From Serinicoccus profundi (GTDB taxonomy: Bacteria; Actinomycetota; Actinomycetes; Actinomycetales; Dermatophilaceae): DNA of 64,000 bases. This document shows positions 58,812 to 64,000 of this stretch, piece by piece. Each line of letters begins with the position of its first letter. The stretch's first letter is position 1. Position numbers and translations under genes: made by a program. The notes under the pieces were generated by a model. It did no database searches. It had not been told where the DNA came from and saw only the letters and a program-made list of their open reading frames with translations. The stretch is taken from positions 2,604,001 through 2,668,000 of the forward strand of contig NZ_CP042862.1 of the NCBI RefSeq assembly GCF_008001015.1. Direction: 5' to 3'.

Positions 58812-60008
58812 ATGCGCATCGCGCTCTTCACCGAGGTCTTCCTGCCCAAGGTCGACGGGGTCGTCACCCGCATCACCCGCACCCTGGACCAGCTGACCGA
58901 CCTCGGCCACGAGGCGCTCGTCTTCGCGCCCGGTGAGCCGCCGACGCACTACGGCCCGCACCGTGTCGTCAAGGTGCGCTCGGTGTCCTTCCAACCGTGG
59001 TACCCCGAGATCATGGTCGGGCTGCCGACGGCCCGGATCGCCCGCGAGATGCAGGCCTACCACCCCGACATCGTGCACGCGGTCAACCCCGTGTGGCTGG
59101 CGGCCTACGGCGTGATCTCGGCCCGACGGCGCAACCTGCCGCTGCTCGCGAGCTTCCACACCGACGTCCCGTCCTACACGACGCGGCTCGGCAACGGTCT
59201 GTCCGTGCTGCGCGCGCCCTCGCAGGCGTGGATCACCGGGATGCACAACCTCGCCGAGGTCAACCTGTGCACCTCGATGCAGATGGTGCAGCGGGCCCGC
59301 GAGGTCGGCATCCGCGAGGTCGACCTGTGGCCCAAGGCCGTCGACACCGTCGGCTACCACCCCTCCAAGCGCAGCGCGCAGATGCGCGACCGGCTCAGCG
59401 GTGGGCACCCGGACGCCCCGCTCGTGCTCTACGTCGGGCGGCTGTCGCGGGAGAAGGACCTCGACCAGCTGCTGGAGCCGATCCGCGCGCTCGCTCCTGA
59501 GGGGGTGCGGCTCGCGTTCGTCGGGTCCGGGCCGGCGCGGGAGGAGCTGGAGACGATGTTCGCCGGCACGCCGACCGTCTTCACCGGCTACCTCGCCGGG
59601 GAGGACCTCGCTTCGGCCTACGCCAGCGCGGACGCCTTCGCCTTCCCCTCGACGACGGAGACGCTCGGGCTCGTCGCGCTGGAATCGATGGCCAGTGAGG
59701 TGCCGGTCGTGGGCGCCCGGGCCGGCGGCATACCGTTCGTCATCGAGGACGGCGTCACCGGCTTCCTCGTGGAGCCGGGCGACACGACGGGGTATGCGGA
59801 CCGCCTGCGCCGGCTGCTCCTGGAGCCGGGGCTCAAGCAGCGCATGGGCGCCGCGGCCCGGGCGGACGCGCTGACGCACTCGTGGCGGGCCTCGACCGAG
59901 TCGCTCGTGGAGTCCTACGAGCTCGCGGTCGAGCGGCACGCCGGCCGCCGCCCGGTGCCCAAGCCGCTGCGTGCCCGGGCGCACCGCGACCTCCCGCCCC
60001 CAGGGTAG
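58812..60008 (+). CDS. sqdX: GT4 glycosyltransferase, sulfoquinovosyltransferase (SqdX) type
   Basis: 398-residue GT-B fold enzyme. N-terminal FTEVFLPKVDGVVTRITRTL is the SqdX/PimB-like donor-site motif; the sugar-nucleotide binding blocks are LYVGRLSREKDLDQLLEP near residue 215 and the ESMASEVPVVGARAGG plus E-x7-E region. It probably transfers sulfoquinovose to diacylglycerol at the membrane. GT4 homologues that make mannosylated lipids are very similar, so the specificity rests mainly on the adjacent sqdB. Start ATG follows GGCATACCCGC. Confidence 0.85.
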   Translation: MRIALFTEVFLPKVDGVVTRITRTLDQLTDLGHEALVFAPGEPPTHYGPHRVVKVRSVSFQPWYPEIMVGLPTARIAREMQAYHPDIVHAVNPVWLAAYGVISARRRNLPLLASFHTDVPSYTTRLGNGLSVLRAPSQAWITGMHNLAEVNLCTSMQMVQRAREVGIREVDLWPKAVDTVGYHPSKRSAQMRDRLSGGHPDAPLVLYVGRLSREKDLDQLLEPIRALAPEGVRLAFVGSGPAREELETMFAGTPTVFTGYLAGEDLASAYASADAFAFPSTTETLGLVALESMASEVPVVGARAGGIPFVIEDGVTGFLVEPGDTTGYADRLRRLLLEPGLKQRMGAAARADALTHSWRASTESLVESYELAVERHAGRRPVPKPLRARAHRDLPPPG

Positions 60009-60026
60009 GAGCCCCGCCCGACCATC

Positions 60027-60154
60027 CCACCGAGCGCCGCACATGGTCGCCCCGGGACCCACCGAGCGCCGCAGATGGTCGCTCTCACCCCGACCGAGCG
60101 CCGCAGATGGTCGCCCCACGCCCCACCGAGCGCCGCAGATGGTCGCCACATGTC
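60027..60154 (+). repeat. 32-bp phased array, 4 plus-oriented units (family A)
   Basis: Units at 60027, 60059, 60091 and 60123, core ACCGAGCGCCGCASATGGTC. Starts 18 bases after the sqdX stop and ends 30 bases before the possible -10 of the transporter gene. No inverted partner is adjacent. Confidence 0.92.
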
Positions 60155-60183
60155 GCTGCAGCAGCACGCGCCCACCACGGTGC

Positions 60184-60189
60184 TACCGT
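60184..60189 (+). promoter_or_regulatory. -10 element for a probably leaderless transporter mRNA
   Basis: TACCGT ends 7 bases before ATG 60197; no ribosome binding site lies between. Confidence 0.4.
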
Positions 60190-60196
60190 GCGGCCC

Positions 60197-61465
60197 ATGG
60201 TGATCGATGGGGAGACCACAACCGCGACCGAGCGCTCGACCTGGAGCAGCAAATGGGCAGCGATGGGGCCAGGGCTACTCGCGGCCTCGGCGGCCATCGG
60301 CGCCTCCCACCTCATCTCCTCCACCCAGGCGGGGGCCCTCTTCGGCTGGCAGCTGGTGTGGCTCATCGTACTCGCCAACGTGCTGAAGTACCCGTTCTTC
60401 CGGTTCGGCCCGCAGTATGCCGCCGAGACCGGCCGCAGCCTGGTCGAGGGCTACGCGCGGCGCGGCAAGGCATACCTCTGGGTGTTCTTCGTCCTGGCGG
60501 CGGTGTCGTCGGTCATCTCCACGGCGGGCGTCGCGCTGCTGTGCACCGTGATCTTCGCCTACCTGCTGCCGGCGTCCTGGGGGCTCGGGGTCCCGGTGCT
60601 CGCCGCCGCCCTGCTCGCGGTGACCTGGATGCTGCTCGTGGGCGGGCACTACACCGCGCTCGACGGCGTCACGAAGATCATCATGGCCGTGCTCGCGGTC
60701 TCCACGGTGGCCGCGGTGGTCATGGCCGCCAGCCAGGGGCCGGTCCGCCAGCCCGGGTTCGAGGACCCCTCGCCGTGGACGCTGGCGACGCTGCCCTTCC
60801 TCGTGGCCGTCATCGGCTGGATGCCCGCGCCGATCGAGATCAGCGCCCTCAACTCGCTGTGGGTCAAGGCCAAGGCCAACGGTCGGCGCCTCGCCGTGCG
60901 GGACGTCCTCTTCGACTTCAACCTCGGCTACACCGTCTCCACCGTGCTCGCGGTCTTCTTCGTCGGCCTCGGCGTCTTTGTCCAGTACGGCAGCGGACAG
61001 GAGCTGGAGATGGCCGGCGGCGCCTACATCCCGCAGCTCATGAGCATGTACGGCGCGGCGATCGGTCAGTGGGCCGTGCCGCTCATGGCGCTCATCGCCT
61101 TCGCCTGCATGTTCGGGACGGTCATCTCGGTCGTCGACGGGTATGCCCGCGCGTGCGCCGAGTCGCTGCGGCTCATCCGTGGCGGCGAGGAGATGAGCAG
61201 CCGTTCCAAGGACCTGTGGATCACCGGGATCTCGGTCATCGCCCTCGCGATCGTCGTCTGGATGAGCGCCTCCCTGGCCGACATGCTGCGCTTCGCGATG
61301 GTCAGCGCCTTCCTCACCGCGCCGGTCTTCGCGTGGCTGAACTTCTCGATCATCCGCAGCGAGCGGCAGCTGTCGAGCAGCATGCGGGTGCTGTCCTACG
61401 CCGGGCTGGTCTTCCTCATCGGCTTCACGCTGCTCTTCCTGGCCTCGCTGGTCGGCCTGCTCTGA
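60197..61465 (+). CDS. Nramp-related membrane transporter lacking metal-site motifs
   Basis: 422-residue protein with about 11 membrane helices and the overall Nramp pattern (GPGLL in TM1, ANVLKYPFFRFGPQYAAETG after TM2). In canonical Nramp the TM1 motif is DPGN and TM6 has MPH; here the corresponding places read AAIGASH and WMPAPIEISAL, so the metal ligands are absent. Such divergent members are annotated as Nramp-family but their substrate is unknown. It fills the space between two repeat arrays: one ends 42 bases upstream and the other begins two bases after its stop. Confidence 0.82.
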   Translation: MVIDGETTTATERSTWSSKWAAMGPGLLAASAAIGASHLISSTQAGALFGWQLVWLIVLANVLKYPFFRFGPQYAAETGRSLVEGYARRGKAYLWVFFVLAAVSSVISTAGVALLCTVIFAYLLPASWGLGVPVLAAALLAVTWMLLVGGHYTALDGVTKIIMAVLAVSTVAAVVMAASQGPVRQPGFEDPSPWTLATLPFLVAVIGWMPAPIEISALNSLWVKAKANGRRLAVRDVLFDFNLGYTVSTVLAVFFVGLGVFVQYGSGQELEMAGGAYIPQLMSMYGAAIGQWAVPLMALIAFACMFGTVISVVDGYARACAESLRLIRGGEEMSSRSKDLWITGISVIALAIVVWMSASLADMLRFAMVSAFLTAPVFAWLNFSIIRSERQLSSSMRVLSYAGLVFLIGFTLLFLASLVGLL

Positions 61466-61466
61466 C

Positions 61467-61626
61467 CCACCGGGCGTCGCAGATGGTCGCCCAGCGACCC
61501 ACCGAGCGTCGCAGATGGTTGCCCACCGGCCCACCGAGCGTCGCGGATGGTCGCCCACCGGCCCACCGGGCGCCGCAGATGGTTGTCCACCGGCCCACCG
61601 GGCGCCGCAGATGGTTCGCGCGCCAG
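61467..61626 (+). repeat. 32-bp phased array, 5 plus-oriented units (family A)
   Basis: Units at 61467, 61499, 61531, 61563 and 61595. The array occupies 160 of the 162 bases between two converging stop codons. Core ACCGRGCGYCGCRGATGGT; the interunit segments here vary but include CCCACCGGC twice. Confidence 0.93.
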
Positions 61627-61627
61627 G

Positions 61628-61933
61628 TCAGTCGTCGGAGAGGTATGCGTTGACCCGGTCCACCTTCTCGGTGAGTTGGCCGGCATACCCCGGTCGCAGG
61701 TCGGCCTTGAGCACGAGCGAGACGCGCGGTGAGTGGTGCGCGACGGCGTCGCACGCGGCCTTGACGACCGGTATGACCTCGTCCCATTCCCCCTCGATCG
61801 TGGTGAACATCGAGGTCAGCTCGTAGGGCAGGCCGGAGTCGCGGACGACCCGGATGGCGTCGGCGACGGCGGCGCTGACCGAGCCGGACTCGTCGGCGGA
61901 CTGGGTGGGAGCGACGGAGAAGGCGAAGAGCAT
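61628..61933 (-). CDS. Thiamine-binding (MTH1187/YkoF-type) protein
   Basis: 101-residue cytoplasmic ferredoxin-fold-like protein (PF01910 type), starting MLFAFSVAPTQS, with the family segments YELTSMFTTIEGEWDEVIPVV and RVSLVLKADLRPG. Relatives bind thiamine or pyrimidine precursors. It is a single gene bracketed on the left by plus-oriented and on the right by minus-oriented family A arrays. ATG 61933 has no strong ribosome binding site. Confidence 0.85.
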   Translation of the reverse strand: MLFAFSVAPTQSADESGSVSAAVADAIRVVRDSGLPYELTSMFTTIEGEWDEVIPVVKAACDAVAHHSPRVSLVLKADLRPGYAGQLTEKVDRVNAYLSDD

Positions 61934-61973
61934 GCCACCACGCTAGCCCGCGATCGGTATGCCGGCTCGAGCG

Positions 61974-62069
61974 GCAACCATGCGCGACGCTCGGTCGGAG
62001 CCAGGGCGACCATCTGCGACGCTCGGTCGGAGCCAGCGCAACCATCTGCGGCGCCCGGTGGGGGTATGG
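61974..62069 (-). repeat. 32-bp phased array, 3 minus-oriented units (family A)
   Basis: Units start at 61974, 62006 and 62038; the last runs into the TATGGT -10 of the HelD-type gene. Plus-strand core ACCATCTGCGRCGCYCGGT. Confidence 0.9.
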
Positions 62070-62070
62070 T
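62065..62070 (+). promoter_or_regulatory. Possible -10 element for the HelD-type helicase gene
   Basis: TATGGT, 54 bases before the ATG at 62125. It overlaps the last 32-bp unit. A GAGG ribosome binding site follows before the start. Confidence 0.4.
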
Positions 62071-62124
62071 GCTTCTCCCCCCTCCTCCCCACCCGCCGCT
62101 CCTGCTCCAGCGAGGTCTGCCGCG

Positions 62125-64000
62125 ATGCCCGCTCCCACCCCCTCCGACCCCCGCGCCGAGCTCGCCGCCGAGCAGGCCCATCTCGTCCGCGCCCGCACCG
62201 AGCTGGCCCGCATGCGCGAGCACACCCTGTCGTTGCAGGCGGACGGCGGTGACGCGATCGCGGGCGAGGCGCTCGCGCAGACCCTGTGGTTGCGGGCCAA
62301 GGCGCTCCAGGACGACCCGGGGACGACGCTGTTCTTCGGCCGGGTCGATCGCGAGGCCGGGCCCGCCGATGCAGAGGAGGAACGTCTCTACATCGGGCGC
62401 CGCCACGTCTCGGACGGGCACGGCGACCCGGTCGTCATCGACTGGCGGGCGGGGGTGTCGACGCCGTTCTACCGCGCGAGCACCCAGGACCCGATGGGCC
62501 TGCGGCTGCGGCGTCGCTTCGGTGTGGAGGGTGGGCAGATCACGGCCTACGAGGACGAGCTGCTGGGCACGGGGGCGGACGACGGGTCTGCGCGCGATGC
62601 CGATACCGGAGGTCGGGGCGGCACCGGCGCGGGCAGTGGCAGCAGCATCCTCGCGCGCGAGATCGAACGACCCCGGATCGGGCCGATGCGCGACATCGTC
62701 GCCACGATCCAGCCCGAGCAGGACGAGATCGTGCGCGCCGACGTCAGCACGACGCTGTGCGTGCAGGGCGCCCCCGGCACCGGCAAGACCGCCGTCGGGC
62801 TGCACCGCGCGGCCTGGTTGCTCTATGCGTTCCGCGACCGGTTGGCCCGCTCCGGCGTCCTCGTCGTCGGTCCCAACCGGGCGTTCCTCGAGCACGTCGG
62901 GGCGGTCCTCCCCTCGCTCGGCGAGATCAGCGTGCGGCACACCACGGCCGACGACCTGGTCGTCGGCGGCACCTCGGCGAGCGTCCGCACCACCGAGAGC
63001 ACCGAGGTCGCCCGGCTCAAGGGCGAGGCCCGGATGGCCGGCGTCCTACGTGCGGCACTCTGGGGCGGGGTCGGGCCGGCCACCGAGGCCCTCGTCGTCC
63101 CGCGCGGCTCGCGCAAGTGGCGGGTCCCCGCGTATGAGGTGCAGGACATGATCGAGGAACTGCGCGGGCGGGGCGTGAGCTACTCCGCCGCCCGCGCCAT
63201 GCTGCACCAACGGCTCGCGCACGCGGTCATGGTGGCGATGGAGCGCTCCGGCGACTCCCCCGACGACCGGGTGCAGGACAGCGTGGCCCGCTCGGCCCCC
63301 GTCAAGGCCTACGTCAAGCAGGTATGGCCTGAGGTCAAGCCGGGCGCGGTCCTGGCCCAGGTCCTCTCGACCGGCGAGCACCTGGCAGAGGACCAGCAGG
63401 CGATCGTGTGGGAGAAGCCGCCGCGCACGCCCGCCGGGGCGCGGTGGAGCGCCGCCGACCTGGTGCTGCTGGACGAGCTGGCGGACCTGCTCGACCGCAC
63501 CCCCAGCCTCGGGCACGTCGTGCTCGACGAGGCCCAGGACCTCTCCCCTATGCAGCTGCGCGCCGTCGGACGCCGGGCCTCCACCGGCTCGCTCACGGTG
63601 CTGGGCGACCTCGCCCAGGGCACCACGCCGTGGTCGACGGCGTCGTGGGAGGAGTCGTTGCGTCACCTGGGCAAGGACCTCTCCTCGCCGACGACCCACC
63701 TGGAGGAGCTGGTCCGCGGCTTCCGGGTACCCTCGGCCGTCATCGACTTCGCGGCGCGGCTCCTCCCGGCGATCGCCCCCGACCTCGCCCCGCCGGAGTC
63801 GGTCCGGTCCAACCCCGGGCGACTGGACGTCATACCCGTCGCTGACGCGGTCGCGGGCGCCGTCGAGGCGACCACCAACGCGGCCACGCACGAGGGATCG
63901 GTCGGCGTGATCGTGCCGGACGCCTGGATGGAGGTGGTGGGCACGGCCCTGCGCGGGACGGGGGTCACCCACGAGGTGATGGACGGGGAGCACGCCGAGG
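62125..64000 (+). CDS. HelD-like superfamily 1 helicase, 3' end outside window
   Basis: UvrD/Rep-related ATPase of the HelD family, which in Gram-positive bacteria removes stalled RNA polymerase from DNA. 625 residues are visible. A coiled N-terminal arm (about 10-70, AELAAEQAHLVRARTELARM) is followed by Walker A CVQGAPGTGKTAVGLH near residue 215, motif II VVLDEAQDLSPMQ near residue 475 and motif III TVLGDLAQGT. The gene still lacks its C-terminal motifs IV-VI. ATG 62125 follows GCGAGG. A Gly/Ser-rich linker (about 155-175) is present. Confidence 0.9.
   Translation, partial: MPAPTPSDPRAELAAEQAHLVRARTELARMREHTLSLQADGGDAIAGEALAQTLWLRAKALQDDPGTTLFFGRVDREAGPADAEEERLYIGRRHVSDGHGDPVVIDWRAGVSTPFYRASTQDPMGLRLRRRFGVEGGQITAYEDELLGTGADDGSARDADTGGRGGTGAGSGSSILAREIERPRIGPMRDIVATIQPEQDEIVRADVSTTLCVQGAPGTGKTAVGLHRAAWLLYAFRDRLARSGVLVVGPNRAFLEHVGAVLPSLGEISVRHTTADDLVVGGTSASVRTTESTEVARLKGEARMAGVLRAALWGGVGPATEALVVPRGSRKWRVPAYEVQDMIEELRGRGVSYSAARAMLHQRLAHAVMVAMERSGDSPDDRVQDSVARSAPVKAYVKQVWPEVKPGAVLAQVLSTGEHLAEDQQAIVWEKPPRTPAGARWSAADLVLLDELADLLDRTPSLGHVVLDEAQDLSPMQLRAVGRRASTGSLTVLGDLAQGTTPWSTASWEESLRHLGKDLSSPTTHLEELVRGFRVPSAVIDFAARLLPAIAPDLAPPESVRSNPGRLDVIPVADAVAGAVEATTNAATHEGSVGVIVPDAWMEVVGTALRGTGVTHEVMDGEHAE

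Overview
This is a very GC-rich window (about 72% by eye) with GTG starts, 4-bp overlapping operons, menaquinone genes and a full 14-subunit NADH dehydrogenase. It looks like an actinobacterium of the order Micrococcales, most like the Intrasporangiaceae/Ornithinimicrobium-Serinicoccus-Janibacter group. The family-level placement is an inference from gene content only.

Layout. 1-16.9 kb (minus strand): one long operon nuoA-N followed without a gap by a polyprenyl diphosphate synthase. 17-23.1 kb: a geranylgeranyl-reductase-type flavoprotein, a DnaQ-like exonuclease paired with a cNMP/CBS/DUF294 protein, menG and (divergent) menF. With menD at 30-32 kb these are menaquinone-side genes, so the left half supplies both the quinone and the enzyme that reduces it. 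23.3-26.4 kb: a GNAT acetyltransferase, an MFS transporter and an Eis-like acetyltransferase. 26.7-30.3 kb: a DUF222/HNH (13E12-type) gene under a LexA-like box, decayed and interrupted by a 1478-bp IS256-family element with an 8-bp target duplication. 32-44 kb: FGGY kinase, helicase-associated DNA-binding protein, OafA-like acyltransferase, M13 metallopeptidase, NUDIX hydrolase, ABC exporter pair, GPP34 protein. 44.6-49.8 kb: HMG-CoA lyase and the riboflavin operon ribD-ribE-ribBA-ribH behind an FMN riboswitch. 50-57.4 kb: XPB helicase, two-component system, HtrA-type protease, ABC-F ATPase. 57.5-64 kb: a UDP-sulfoquinovose synthase/sulfoquinovosyltransferase pair, an Nramp-related transporter, a thiamine-binding-type protein and a HelD-like helicase cut by the window edge.

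The most unusual content is between the genes. Thirty copies of a 32-bp unit, with exact 32-bp phasing within each array and a 17-bp core GCGYCGCAGATGGTYGC, form seven arrays in intergenic gaps between 45.5 and 62.1 kb. Plus-oriented arrays lie to the left of minus-oriented ones, so two loci can fold into very long hairpins. Separate repeat families with the same 'tandem units, centre, inverted tandem units' plan occur at 23.2, 44.4 and 55.6 kb. In addition the 7-mer GGCATAC/GTATGCC occurs about 55 times, roughly ten times a composition-based expectation, often by forcing rare codons.

Several conserved genes (nuoG, the reductase, the helicase-associated gene, the ABC permease, ribD) carry single-base frameshifts. 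Because some of these are normally indispensable and the indels sit in or beside G/C runs, sequencing error is a serious alternative to gene loss.
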